Positions 50,370 to 59,758 of a DNA stretch of 64,000 nucleotides are shown here, one piece after another. The notes beneath the pieces are model-generated. The model was not told the DNA's origin. It worked only from the letters and a program-made list of their open reading frames with translations, and did no database searches. Both the position numbers and the translations under genes were made by a program. Source of the stretch: Ralstonia pickettii DTP0602. Its GTDB lineage: Bacteria; Pseudomonadota; Gammaproteobacteria; Burkholderiales; Burkholderiaceae. The first letter of the stretch is position 1, and each line of letters starts with the position of its first letter. The stretch spans positions 682,001 through 746,000 of the forward strand of contig CP006667.1 in the NCBI GenBank assembly GCA_000471925.1, written 5' to 3'.

Positions 50370-53300
50370 TCAGGACATCTCCACATCCCGCGGCCCGCAC
50401 GACTGCAGGAACGCATCCAGCGGCTCCGGCCGCCCGATCGCATACCCCTGCGCATAATCCACGCCGATCGCGCGCAGCGCGTCGAGCGTGCGTTCATCCT
50501 CCACCCACTCCGCCACCGTCAGCACCCCGAGCCGGTGCCCGATATCGTTGATCGAGCTGACGATCTCCCGGTCCACTGCGTTGTCGGCGAGCTGCCGGAT
50601 AAAACTGCCGTCGATCTTCAGGTAGTCCACGGGGAACTGCTTCAGGTACGCGAACGACGACAGCCCCGAGCCGAAATCATCCAGCGACACCGTACAGCCC
50701 GCGCGCCGCATCTCCAGCACCAGCCGGTTAGCCGCGGACATGTTGTTGATCAGTGCGGTCTCGGTGATCTCCAGCCGGATGCGGCTGGCGGGCAGCGCGC
50801 TCGCTTCCAGCTCGGCATGCAGGAAGGGCAGCAGGAACGGCTCGCCCAGCGAGTTGGCCGACAGGTTGATCGACACCGACAGCCCCGGCACCGCGCGCAG
50901 CCGCTCGCCGTAGCCGCGCAGCACGTGGTGGATCACCCAGCGGTCGATATGGCCCATCAGGTCGTAGCGCTCGGCCGCGGGGATAAAGGCGCCGGGCATG
51001 ATCAGCTCGCCGTGCTCGTCGACCATGCGCACCAGGATCTCGATGTGGCGGGGCTCGCTGCCCTCATCGGCATCCTCGGGCTGCAGCGCGCGGATCTCCT
51101 GCGCGAACAGGCGGAAGCGGTTGGCTTCCAGCGCGGAATGGATGCCGGCGGCGATTTCCAGCTCGCGGTGGTGACGGCGCGCGTCGCTCTCGCCGCGGCG
51201 GTAGACCGAGACGCGGCTGCGGCCGGCGGCCTTGGCGGCGTAGCAGGCCACGTCGGCGCGGCTCATCAGTTCGCTGACCGGCGGCACGTCGAGGTCGATC
51301 GCGGCGATGCCGATGCTGGCGCCCACGTCGTAGACGCGCCCCTCCCACGGGAAGCGGCGGCCGCGGATGGCGTCGATCACGTCCTGACACACCTGCTCGG
51401 CCTGGTCCACGGTGCAGTCCTTGAGCAGCAGCGCGAACTCGTCGCCGCCCAGGCGCGCCAGCACGTCGTCAGGCCGCACGTGGTTGCGGATCAGGTAGCC
51501 CAGCTCGCGCAGCAGCACGTCGCCGGCGCCGTGGCCGGCGGTGTCGTTGACGATCTTGAAGCGGTCCAGGTCGATAAAGCACAGCGCAGCGCGGTGGCCC
51601 TGCAGCCGCGCGGCATCGCAGGCCTCTCTCAGTCGCTTCTCGAACCAGGTGCGGTTGGGCAGGCCGGTCAGCGCATCGTGCATGGCCGAGCGCGCCAGTT
51701 CGCGCTGCAGCGCGCGCGCGGTGGTGATGTCCTGGAACACCAGCACCGCGCCCAGCACCTCGCCGCGCGCGGTCAGCACCGGCGCGGCCGAGTCCTGCAC
51801 GTCGTGGCGCTCGCCGGTCAGGCTCTGCAGCACCGCGCCGTCCTGCAGGTAGGCGGGCACGAGCGTGCGCAGGCAGGCCTCGACCGGGCTGGGTATCGGG
51901 TTGCCGGTGGATTCGTCGACGATGCGGAAGACCTGCTCCAGCGGCAGGCCGGTGGCGCTGGCCATGGTCCAACCGGTCAGCTGCTCCGCGATCGGGTTCA
52001 TGAAGGTCACGCGCATGGCCGCATCGGTGCAGATCACCGCATCGCCGATCGAGCGCAGCGTGATGTGCAGGCGTTCCTTCTCTTCGAACAACGCCTCGGT
52101 CAGGTGCCGCTGCTCGGTGATGTCCCAGTTGGTGCCGACCAGCGCGTAGGCGATGCCGTCGGGGTTGCGGGTAACAGTCGCCATCGCGCGCACGTGGCGC
52201 ACCTCGCCGCCGGGACGCACGATGCGGTATTCGGTGTCAAACGGGGCGTCGCCGCGGATGGCCTGGCGCATCTCGGCCCTGACGCGGTTGACGTCCTCCG
52301 GATGCAGCATCTCGATCCACTGGTCCACCACCGGCGCGCCCGCGGCGGGGTCGGTGCCGTGCAGTGCATGCATGCGTGCGTCCCAGGTAATGCCGGCGCT
52401 GGTGAAGTCCCACTCCCAGATGCCCACGCCGCCGGCTTCCACCGCCAGCTGGATGCGACGCGTCAGCCGTTCCAGTTCTTGCTGCGCCAACTTGCGGGTG
52501 TGGATGTCCTCGACCTGCGTGATGAAGTGCTGCGGCTCGCCGCTGTGCTCGTCGCGCACCACCGATACCGCCAGCAGCGCCCAGCGGTACTCGCCGTCCT
52601 TGTGGCGGTAGCGCTTTTCCCGGCGGTAGGACTCGACCTCGCCCGCCAGCAGGCTGCGGGCCGCGCGCAGGTCGTCGTCCAGGTCGTCGGGGTGGGTGAT
52701 CTGCTGGAAGCTGAGTTCGCACAGCTCGTCCGCGCTATAGCCGAGCAGCTCGGTCAAGGCGCGATTGACGGTCTGCCAGCGGCCGTCCCTGCCGACCAGC
52801 GCCATGCCGATCGCCGAATGCTCCATCGCCTGACGGAAGCGCTTGTCGCTGCGGCGCAGGCTGGCGGCGCCGTGCCGGTTCTGCTCGGTGAGGTAGGCGA
52901 TGCAGACCGGGAACACCATGATCACCGCCGCCGACAGCGGCACCGGCTCATGGCCGTGGGCGGCGAGCATCAGCACCTCCATGCCCAGCGTGACCACCAG
53001 CGTCAGCAACGCGGTGGCGAACGGGTTGCCGGCCAGCGCCACCAGCACCAGCGGCAGCGACATCGCCGCGAACGGGTCGTGGCCCTGCCACTGGGCGAAG
53101 GCGCCGAAGCCAAGGCTCAGCGCCAGCAGGCCCGCCTGCGGCGCCAGCAGCGGCCGCGCGAAGGCGGCACGCACGCGCGCGGCCGTCATCGACAGCATCA
53201 TCGGCAGCAGCACCGCCATACCCAGCGCGCTCGACTGCCACCAGGTCCACCACACCGGCGCAACGGGGCTGCCATAGGCATGCGCGATGATCACGGCGCC

Positions 53301-53756
53301 GGCGCTGGCGCCCAGCGCCGGTGCCAGGATGCCGGCCACCGCCAGCATCACCGCGAAGGCGGCCAGCGGGCCATGGCGATCGAGCCCGGCATGCCGGTCC
53401 AGCAGGCGCAGCAGCCCGGCGGCGCACAGGATCTCGAACAGGTTGGCGCCGGACAGCATCAGCGCGGTGCCGAGGCTGTCGCCGGCGGCATGGTTGGCCA
53501 GCACGCCGGCGGCCAGCATGCCCGCCAGCAGCCAGGGCCCCTCCCCGCGCGGGCGATGCAAGAGCAGCCCCAGCCCGAAGGCATTGGCCAGCCAGATCGC
53601 CGCTACGGTGCCGGGCAGTCGCGCCAGCCAGAGGCCCGCCGCCGCCAGCACGAAAAAGCCGGTGCCCGCCAGCAGCAAGGGCTGCCAGCGGCGGCGCGGC
53701 GGAGCGGGGAGGGCGGTGGCGGCCTGGTGGCTCGGTGGGGCCGTGTCGGGCGTCAT
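50370..53756 (-). CDS. membrane-bound PAS-GGDEF-EAL cyclic-di-GMP protein
   Basis: 1128 residues: an N-terminal MASE1-type sensor with about eight to ten membrane helices (~25-290), three PAS domains (~305-425, ~430-555 and ~560-685), a GGDEF domain (~690-855) with intact RLGGDEFALLL, and an EAL domain (~875-1125). In the EAL domain the signature reads EILVRM instead of EALLRW, while the ITET, DDFGSG and LKIDGSFI motifs remain and AEWVED replaces AEGVE. It probably makes c-di-GMP; degradation is possible but not certain. It stands alone upstream of hutC. Confidence 0.92.
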   Translation of the reverse strand: MTPDTAPPSHQAATALPAPPRRRWQPLLLAGTGFFVLAAAGLWLARLPGTVAAIWLANAFGLGLLLHRPRGEGPWLLAGMLAAGVLANHAAGDSLGTALMLSGANLFEILCAAGLLRLLDRHAGLDRHGPLAAFAVMLAVAGILAPALGASAGAVIIAHAYGSPVAPVWWTWWQSSALGMAVLLPMMLSMTAARVRAAFARPLLAPQAGLLALSLGFGAFAQWQGHDPFAAMSLPLVLVALAGNPFATALLTLVVTLGMEVLMLAAHGHEPVPLSAAVIMVFPVCIAYLTEQNRHGAASLRRSDKRFRQAMEHSAIGMALVGRDGRWQTVNRALTELLGYSADELCELSFQQITHPDDLDDDLRAARSLLAGEVESYRREKRYRHKDGEYRWALLAVSVVRDEHSGEPQHFITQVEDIHTRKLAQQELERLTRRIQLAVEAGGVGIWEWDFTSAGITWDARMHALHGTDPAAGAPVVDQWIEMLHPEDVNRVRAEMRQAIRGDAPFDTEYRIVRPGGEVRHVRAMATVTRNPDGIAYALVGTNWDITEQRHLTEALFEEKERLHITLRSIGDAVICTDAAMRVTFMNPIAEQLTGWTMASATGLPLEQVFRIVDESTGNPIPSPVEACLRTLVPAYLQDGAVLQSLTGERHDVQDSAAPVLTARGEVLGAVLVFQDITTARALQRELARSAMHDALTGLPNRTWFEKRLREACDAARLQGHRAALCFIDLDRFKIVNDTAGHGAGDVLLRELGYLIRNHVRPDDVLARLGGDEFALLLKDCTVDQAEQVCQDVIDAIRGRRFPWEGRVYDVGASIGIAAIDLDVPPVSELMSRADVACYAAKAAGRSRVSVYRRGESDARRHHRELEIAAGIHSALEANRFRLFAQEIRALQPEDADEGSEPRHIEILVRMVDEHGELIMPGAFIPAAERYDLMGHIDRWVIHHVLRGYGERLRAVPGLSVSINLSANSLGEPFLLPFLHAELEASALPASRIRLEITETALINNMSAANRLVLEMRRAGCTVSLDDFGSGLSSFAYLKQFPVDYLKIDGSFIRQLADNAVDREIVSSINDIGHRLGVLTVAEWVEDERTLDALRAIGVDYAQGYAIGRPEPLDAFLQSCGPRDVEMS

Positions 53757-54125
53757 GGACGGGAGTGGTGCGAAGGCGGTGATGATGGGTTGGGAGGATG
53801 TCGGCAGCGTCGGCGCGCCCCGGGCGGCTTAGGCCGCCGGCCGCGCGCGGACGCACTGCCGGCCAGCGTAGAGCGGAATGTAACGGAGGTGGGGGGCTCG
53901 CCATAACAGGGACAGCGGGCAGGTGGGGGCGTTATTTGCCACTGGTGTTCAGGGCGATTTTTTGGTAGGAGGTGTCCGCAAGCTGGGCTTCGAGCTTCGC
54001 TGTTCCCCCCGGTAACCCCACCAATAACCTCACGGGTAATCGCGCCGCGGCGGCGCCGCGACCATCATGCAGCCATGGCCTGACGCCAGCCTTTCAGGAT
54101 TCCCAACCAAGACCAGGAGAACGCC
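53757..54125. other. intergenic region, nothing recognised
   Basis: 369 bases between the divergent GGDEF-EAL and NTF2-like genes. It contains short AT-richer patches (GTTATTTGCC, GATTTTTTGG near 53930-53965) that may be promoters and an ACCAGGAG ribosome binding site before 54126. I see no gene or strong palindrome. Confidence 0.4.
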
Positions 54126-54530
54126 ATGTCCGCTGCCATCCAAGCCCAAGCCACCCCCGCTGCCGACCTCGCCACCCTCGCCGACCGCTACCTCGCCGCC
54201 TGGAATGAAACCGATGCCGCGCGCCGGCGCGAGCTGATCGCGCTGGCGTGGACGGAATCGGCAAGCTATGTCGATCCGCTGATGCGCGGCGACGGCCATG
54301 CCGGCATCGACGCCATGATCGCCGCGGTGCAGGCGAAATTCCCCGGGTTCCGCTTCACCCGCGTAACCCCGGTCGACGCGCACGGCGAGCACCTGCGCTT
54401 TACCTGGGAACTGGGCCCGGCTGGCGAGCCCGCGCTGGTGGTCGGCACGGACTTCGCCACCGTGTCGGCCGACGGCCGGCTGGCGCGCATGACCGGCTTT
54501 ATCGACCGCGCCCCGGCCGGGCTGGCCTGA
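54126..54530 (+). CDS. NTF2/SnoaL-like protein
   Basis: 134 residues with an NTF2-like cone fold: an N-terminal helix (LATLADRYLAAWNETDAARRR), SYVDPLMRGDGHAGIDAMIAAV and strands GTDFATVSADGRL and MTGFID. These small proteins are enzymes or ligand binders; similar ones are annotated as isomerase- or polyketide-cyclase-like. CAGGAG lies seven bases before the ATG. The cytochrome c gene follows after 99 bases. The function is unknown. Confidence 0.75.
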   Translation: MSAAIQAQATPAADLATLADRYLAAWNETDAARRRELIALAWTESASYVDPLMRGDGHAGIDAMIAAVQAKFPGFRFTRVTPVDAHGEHLRFTWELGPAGEPALVVGTDFATVSADGRLARMTGFIDRAPAGLA

Positions 54531-54629
54531 TCGGAGCGATCCCCGCCGCTTGGTGTCCTTCCCCACAGACAGCCCCCCGGTCCCTGGCCGCAAGCTGCTG
54601 AATCCAGGGCGGCGGACAGGGGAAGGCAA

Positions 54630-55517
54630 ATGGCGCGTTTTCTGCGAGTGGCGGCGTTGGGGCTGGCCGGCACGGCCGTGGTGGTCGCCGCGGTGGCTTA
54701 TGCCGCGGTGTGGGTGGGCGAGCGCAAGGCGGCGCGTATCGTGCCGGTCAAGGTGACGCCCGTGGCCGTGCGCGAGGACGCCGCCGCGATCGCCCACGGC
54801 AAGTACCTGTATGAGTCGCGCGGCTGCATGGAGTGCCATGGCGCCGGCGCCGGCGGCAAGCAGGTGTTCGACGATCCCAGCGGCCTGAGCGTGCGCGCGC
54901 CCGACCTGACGCAGGGCAACCCGGACATCGCCGGCTACCGGAACGTGGACTGGGTAAGGAGCATCCGGCACGGCGTGGCGCCTTCGGGCCGCCCGCTGCT
55001 GATCATGCCGAGCGAGGACTACAACCGCCTGAGCGACGAAGACCTGGGAGCGCTCGTGGGATATCTGCGCAGCCTGCCGCCGGGCATGGGCGCGCCGGCC
55101 GATATCCGCCTGCCGTGGATGGTGCGCGCGCTGTACGGCGTAGGCGTGGTGCGGGATGCGGCGTCCAAGATCGACCACAGCCTGCCGGCGCAGCCTGCCA
55201 TGGTGCCGACGGCCTCGGCGCAGTACGGCGGCTATGTCGCCAATGCCTGCCTGGGTTGCCACGGGCACGATTTCAGCGGTGGCAAGATCCCCGGGGCGCC
55301 ACCGGACTGGCCGCCCGCGGCGGACCTGCGACCGGTCTCGGGCGGGGCGATGTCGCGCTACGGCCAGGCCTCGGCCTTTATCGAGATGATGCGCAGCGGC
55401 AAGCGGCCCGACGGCACGCAGCTGAGCCGCGTCATGCCTTTCGATTCGTTCGGGCGCATGAACGATACCGAGCTGACGGCGCTGTACCTCTACCTTGCCG
55501 GCATGCCGCGCAAGTAA
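54630..55517 (+). CDS. diheme c-type cytochrome
   Basis: 295 residues. An N-terminal hydrophobic segment (~5-29) is a membrane anchor or signal. Two cytochrome c domains follow, with haem motifs CMECH (Cys66-His70) and CLGCH (Cys207-His211). Met ligands may be those in LLIMPSEDY and RVMPFDSF. It should carry electrons in the periplasm. A molybdenum hydroxylase pair lies 1.5 kb downstream and related enzymes use such cytochromes as acceptors, but an acyltransferase on the opposite strand lies between them. The gene converges on that acyltransferase with three bases between stops. Confidence 0.87.
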   Translation: MARFLRVAALGLAGTAVVVAAVAYAAVWVGERKAARIVPVKVTPVAVREDAAAIAHGKYLYESRGCMECHGAGAGGKQVFDDPSGLSVRAPDLTQGNPDIAGYRNVDWVRSIRHGVAPSGRPLLIMPSEDYNRLSDEDLGALVGYLRSLPPGMGAPADIRLPWMVRALYGVGVVRDAASKIDHSLPAQPAMVPTASAQYGGYVANACLGCHGHDFSGGKIPGAPPDWPPAADLRPVSGGAMSRYGQASAFIEMMRSGKRPDGTQLSRVMPFDSFGRMNDTELTALYLYLAGMPRK

Positions 55518-55520
55518 GGC

Positions 55521-56702
55521 TCAGCCGCGCGCCAGCCGCCGGCCGGCGGCGATGCCGGGCAGCTCGACCCAGCGGTGCAGCAGCAGCGCCAGGCCCAGCG
55601 CCAGCGCCGCGTCGATGGCAAAGCGCAGCAGCTGCAGGCCGGTCTGGTCCGGCGTCAGTTGCGGCATCAGCCGCTTGACGCCCTCGATCACCGTGGGGTG
55701 GGTCAGGTAGAGCGCGAACGACAGCTCGCCCAGCCATACCAGCGCCCGCGGCACGCGCAGCACGCCGGCGTGCTCGGCCGCCACCACGCCGGCCAGTAGC
55801 AGCGCTGCGGGCAGGCCACGGCCGATCAGGCTGAAGTCCGGCCCGACCAGCGGCAGCGACAGCGCGAACGCCGCGCCGCCGATCGCCAGCATGCCCAGCG
55901 CGATCGCGGGCGTCAGCAGGTGGCGCCAGCGCGCATAGGCCCACGCCAGCCCGCAGCCCAGCAGGAACTCCAGCACCAGCGGATTGCTCGCCATCGCCAG
56001 CCACGGCGAGGCTAACGGATAGCCCTGCGCGGGATCGGCCACCAACGTGCCGAAGCGCCACCACGGCAGCACCAGCGTGGCCAGCGCGAACAGCGCCAGC
56101 ACCACCAGCAGCGCGCGCCGCCCGGCCAGCAGCAGGCCGAGCGCAAAGGCCCCGTAGAACGCCAGCTCATAGTTGAGCGACCAGCCCACATACAGCACCG
56201 GATAACCGTAATAGGGCGCCTGCGCGGTGGAAGTCGGCAGGAAGACCAGCGATGCGGCGAACGCCGCCGGCGTCACCGGGTTGAGCAGCAGCGCATGGAT
56301 CGCCGACATGGTCCAGTACGGCGGCGCCAGCCGGAAACCGCGGCGGATGAGGAAGCTGAGCGGGCGCTCCGGCCTGGGCCGGGCCAGCACCGCGACCCAC
56401 GCGATGATGAAGCCGCTGATGACGAAGAACACATCGACGCCGACATGGCCGCGCTTGATCACGTTGTCGGTCAGCCAGCCGAGCACCGGCGCGTCCGGGC
56501 CGCCGAGCGCAAGGCCCGAGTGGAAGACCACCACGAAGGCAGCGGCCAGTCCGCGCAGGGCCTGGATGCTGTCGAGCCGGGTGAGGGTGGGGGACTGGGT
56601 CGCGTGTGCCCGGACTGCAGATCGGGCCGGCGGTGATGAGGCCCGTGGCGTTGATGCGGTGCCGGCCCGGGGAAGGTGGTGTTCTGGAATAGTCGACGGC
56701 AC
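55521..56702 (-). CDS. acyltransferase-3 family membrane protein
   Basis: About 393 residues with ten hydrophobic helices. The family start LDSIQALRGLAAAFVVVFHSG (catalytic-type His) and the RRGFRLAPPYW loop are present. Such proteins O-acetylate or acylate surface sugars or lipids. The start is uncertain: conserved sequence begins near 56565; a GTG at 56702 or an ATG at 56774 would add a variable Pro/Arg-rich tail. I use the GTG only as a compromise. The substrate is unknown. It converges on the cytochrome gene. Confidence 0.8.
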   Translation of the reverse strand: MPSTIPEHHLPRAGTASTPRASSPPARSAVRAHATQSPTLTRLDSIQALRGLAAAFVVVFHSGLALGGPDAPVLGWLTDNVIKRGHVGVDVFFVISGFIIAWVAVLARPRPERPLSFLIRRGFRLAPPYWTMSAIHALLLNPVTPAAFAASLVFLPTSTAQAPYYGYPVLYVGWSLNYELAFYGAFALGLLLAGRRALLVVLALFALATLVLPWWRFGTLVADPAQGYPLASPWLAMASNPLVLEFLLGCGLAWAYARWRHLLTPAIALGMLAIGGAAFALSLPLVGPDFSLIGRGLPAALLLAGVVAAEHAGVLRVPRALVWLGELSFALYLTHPTVIEGVKRLMPQLTPDQTGLQLLRFAIDAALALGLALLLHRWVELPGIAAGRRLARG

Positions 56703-56983
56703 TGTTTCAGCGTAGCGAATCGAAAAGCGATGAATCCATGACTGACAGCGGCCCGTTGCACAAAGTTCGTGCAAAACGGATCGGGGCGCAGGGTAGAGCG
56801 CACCGCGTCCGGCAAGGTGACCGGAATTGCACTATCCTCACCTGTCCCTTGCGCCAGGCTGCGGCGCTCGGGCCGTGCCCCCGCCACACTTGCGCAGCCG
56901 TCAGCGCCGCTTGTCGGCGCCGATTGCGGTGGCCGGAGCACCCGTAGGAACAAGCGGGCAACGTACCCAAGGAGTGTCCCCCC

Positions 56984-57448
56984 ATGACCACCCTCAATAT
57001 CAACGTCAACGGCAAGACCCGTGAAGTCGACGTGGACCCGTCCACGCCACTGCTGTGGGCGCTGCGTGACAACCTCGACATGACCGGCACCAAGTTCGGC
57101 TGCGGCATGGCCGCGTGCGGTGCCTGCACCGTGCATGTCAACGGCCAGGCCACGCGCAGCTGCGTGACGCCGGTATCCGCCGCCGCCGGCGCGCGCATCA
57201 CCACCATCGAGGGCATCGCCACCGACAAGGTCGGGCGCGCCGTGCTCGACGCGTGGATCAAGCACGATGTCGCGCAATGCGGCTACTGCCAGAACGGCCA
57301 GGTGATGAGCGCCATCGGCCTGCTGCGCACCAAGAAGCGCCCCACCGATGCCGACATCGACCAGGCCATGGCCGGCAACCTGTGCCGCTGCGGCACGTAC
57401 CAGCGCATCCGCGCGGCGATCAAAGACGCCGCCCGTGCGCTGGCCTGA
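56984..57448 (+). CDS. molybdenum hydroxylase [2Fe-2S] subunit (isoquinoline 1-oxidoreductase type)
   Basis: 154 residues with two [2Fe-2S] clusters: plant-type ferredoxin ligands in [16 protein letters not shown] plus a downstream Cys, and the second set in [10 protein letters not shown] and [10 protein letters not shown]. This is the small subunit of xanthine-oxidase-family enzymes of the IorA type, which lack the FAD subunit and give electrons to a membrane or cytochrome acceptor. The gene precedes the large subunit by 15 bases. GGAG lies nine bases before the ATG. Confidence 0.91.
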   Translation: MTTLNINVNGKTREVDVDPSTPLLWALRDNLDMTGTKFGCGMAACGACTVHVNGQATRSCVTPVSAAAGARITTIEGIATDKVGRAVLDAWIKHDVAQCGYCQNGQVMSAIGLLRTKKRPTDADIDQAMAGNLCRCGTYQRIRAAIKDAARALA

Positions 57449-57463
57449 GCGGGAGAACTGACT

Positions 57464-59722
57464 ATGCGAATCCGAGGCATCGAGGCACTGGCCGGCGGCC
57501 AGGGCGGCAATGATGGCGAAGCGCGTCAACACGGCGGCATCGCCACGCTGGACCGCCGCAGTTTCCTGAAGCTGACCGGCCTGGCCGGCGGCGGGCTGGC
57601 ACTGGGCGTGGCGCCGCTGGCGCAGGCGCAGGACGCGGCCAGGCCCAGGACCACAGCGCCGCCGCCGCAGGCGTTCCTGATCATCGCGCCGGACAACACC
57701 GTCACCGTGGCCGTGAACCGGCTTGAGTTCGGCCAGGGCGTGCACACCGCGCTGCCGATGGCGCTGGCCGAGGAGCTGGACGCCGACTGGCGCAACGTGC
57801 GCGCCACGCTGGCACCGGCCGGCGACCCGTACAAGGACCCCGCCTTCGGCATGCAGATGACCGGCGGCTCCACGGCGCTGAACCACTCGTTCGAGCAATA
57901 CCGTGAACTGGGCGCGCGCGCCCGCGCCATGCTGGTGGCGGCGGCCGCGCAGCAGTGGAAGGTCGATCCGGCCAGCTGCAAGGTGGAGCAGGGCGTCATC
58001 ACGTCCGGCAGTCATCGCGCCACCTTCGGCGAACTGGCGCCCGCGGCGATGGAGCTGCCCGTGCCGCAGCGGGTCACGCTGAAAGACCCGTCGCAGTTCC
58101 GCATCGTCGGCAAGCCCACGCCGCGGCTGGACTCGCGCGGCAAGATGGAGGCGACCACGCCGTTCGGCATTGATACCCGCCTGGACAAGATGGTGGTGGC
58201 GGTGGTGGCGCGCCCGCCGCGCTTCGGCGGCAAGGTCAAGAGCTTCAACGCCGACAAGGCGCGCGCGGTGCAGGGCGTGCGCGGCGTGATGCAGGTGCCG
58301 GTCGATCGCGGCGGCAGCGGCGTGGCGGTGATCGCCAGCGGCTACTGGCCGGCCAAGATGGGCCGCGATGCGCTCGATATCCAGTGGGAAGACGCGGGCT
58401 CGAAGGTGTCGTCGCAGGCGCTGTTCGACGAGTACGCGAAGCTTGCCGCGCAACCGGGCACGGTGGCGCGCCCGGGTGAGGGTGATATCGGTGCCGCCAT
58501 CAACGGCGCGGCGCGCAAGATCGAGGCGGACTATCGCTTCCCATACCTCGCGCACGCGCCGATGGAGCCGCTCAACTGCACGCTGCAGCCCGAGGTTGCC
58601 GGCGGCAAGGTGCAGGCGGTCAAGGTATGGGTGGGCTCGCAGTTCCAGACCGTCGACCAGGCCGCGATCGCGCGCACGCTGGGCCTCGCGCCGGACAAGG
58701 TCGTGCTCAACACCATGATGGCCGGCGGCGGCTTCGGCCGGCGTGCGGTGCCGACCTCCGACTACATCGTGGAAGCCGCCAACGTACTCAAAGCCTGGGT
58801 CGCGGCGGGCCACGCCGAGCCGCTCAAGGTGATCTGGAGTCGCGAGGACGATATCCGCGGCGGCTACTACCGCCCGCTGCACCTGCACCGCGCCCGCATC
58901 GGGCTGGATGCGCAGGGCAAGGTGGTGGGCTGGCAGCATACCATCGTCGGCCAGTCGATCCTGAAGGGCACGCCGTTCGAGGCCTTCATGGTCAAGAACG
59001 GCGTCGACGCCACCATGACCGAAGGCATCGTCGAGAACGACTACGACCTGCCCCTGCAGATGTCGGTGCACCACCCGCAGGTGGACGTGCCGGTGCTGTG
59101 GTGGCGCTCGGTGGGCAATACGCATACCGCCTTCGTCAAGGAAACGCTGGCCGACGAAATGGCCGCCGCCGCCAAGCAGGATCCGGTGGCATTCCGCCTG
59201 GCCCGGCTCGACGAGAAGAAGCACGCGCGCCACCGCGCCGCGCTGCAGCTGGCGGTGGACAAGTCCGGCTACGGCAAGCGCAAGCTGCCCAAGGGCCATG
59301 CCTGGGGCGTGGCCGTGCACGAGTCGTTCAACACCGTGGTAGCCTACGTGGTCGACGTCTCGGTGGTGAAGGGCGAGCCGCGCGTGCACCGCGTCACCGC
59401 CGGCGTGCATGCCAACCGCGTGGTCAACCCGATGTCGGCCGAAGCCCAGATCCAGGGCGCGTGCATCTTCGGGCTGGCCATGACCAAGCCGGGGTTTGCC
59501 ATCGAGATCGAATACGGCGCCGTGAAGAACAGCAACTTCCCGGACTATCCGCCGCCGCGCATCACCGATGCGCCGGTGGTGGACGTGTTCTTCGTGCCCT
59601 CGCAGGAGAATCCCACCGGCCTGGGCGAGCCCGGTGTGCCGCCGCTCGCGCCGGCGGTGGCCAACGCGCTGTTCACGCTGACGGGCAAGCGCCAGCGGCA
59701 ATTGCCGTTCGTGATGGCGTAG
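57464..59722 (+). CDS. molybdenum hydroxylase catalytic subunit (isoquinoline 1-oxidoreductase type)
   Basis: 752 residues with a Tat signal: RRSFLK at 31-36 followed by a hydrophobic stretch to ~55. The folded MoCo-containing complex is thus exported to the periplasm, carrying the small subunit along. The aldehyde-oxidase-like domains follow, with GGGFGRRA as the MoCo-binding loop and GLGEPGVPPLAPAVANAL, whose Glu is the catalytic base. The substrate may be an aldehyde or an N-heterocycle; the family is broad. GGGAG lies before the ATG. No XdhC-type maturation gene is in the window. Confidence 0.9.
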   Translation: MRIRGIEALAGGQGGNDGEARQHGGIATLDRRSFLKLTGLAGGGLALGVAPLAQAQDAARPRTTAPPPQAFLIIAPDNTVTVAVNRLEFGQGVHTALPMALAEELDADWRNVRATLAPAGDPYKDPAFGMQMTGGSTALNHSFEQYRELGARARAMLVAAAAQQWKVDPASCKVEQGVITSGSHRATFGELAPAAMELPVPQRVTLKDPSQFRIVGKPTPRLDSRGKMEATTPFGIDTRLDKMVVAVVARPPRFGGKVKSFNADKARAVQGVRGVMQVPVDRGGSGVAVIASGYWPAKMGRDALDIQWEDAGSKVSSQALFDEYAKLAAQPGTVARPGEGDIGAAINGAARKIEADYRFPYLAHAPMEPLNCTLQPEVAGGKVQAVKVWVGSQFQTVDQAAIARTLGLAPDKVVLNTMMAGGGFGRRAVPTSDYIVEAANVLKAWVAAGHAEPLKVIWSREDDIRGGYYRPLHLHRARIGLDAQGKVVGWQHTIVGQSILKGTPFEAFMVKNGVDATMTEGIVENDYDLPLQMSVHHPQVDVPVLWWRSVGNTHTAFVKETLADEMAAAAKQDPVAFRLARLDEKKHARHRAALQLAVDKSGYGKRKLPKGHAWGVAVHESFNTVVAYVVDVSVVKGEPRVHRVTAGVHANRVVNPMSAEAQIQGACIFGLAMTKPGFAIEIEYGAVKNSNFPDYPPPRITDAPVVDVFFVPSQENPTGLGEPGVPPLAPAVANALFTLTGKRQRQLPFVMA

Positions 59723-59758
59723 GCGGAGCGGGCAGTATGACCGGCGGCGGTGCGCACG

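Noticed and set aside
50307..53906. A 1199-codon open frame on the plus strand opposite the GGDEF-EAL gene
   Set aside because: Antisense shadow; composition is His/Arg/Gln-rich without motifs, while the opposite strand carries complete PAS, GGDEF and EAL domains.
56471..59701. A 1076-codon minus-strand frame opposite the molybdenum hydroxylase genes
   Set aside because: Antisense shadow of two genes with intact cofactor motifs; its end would also overlap the acyltransferase in another frame.
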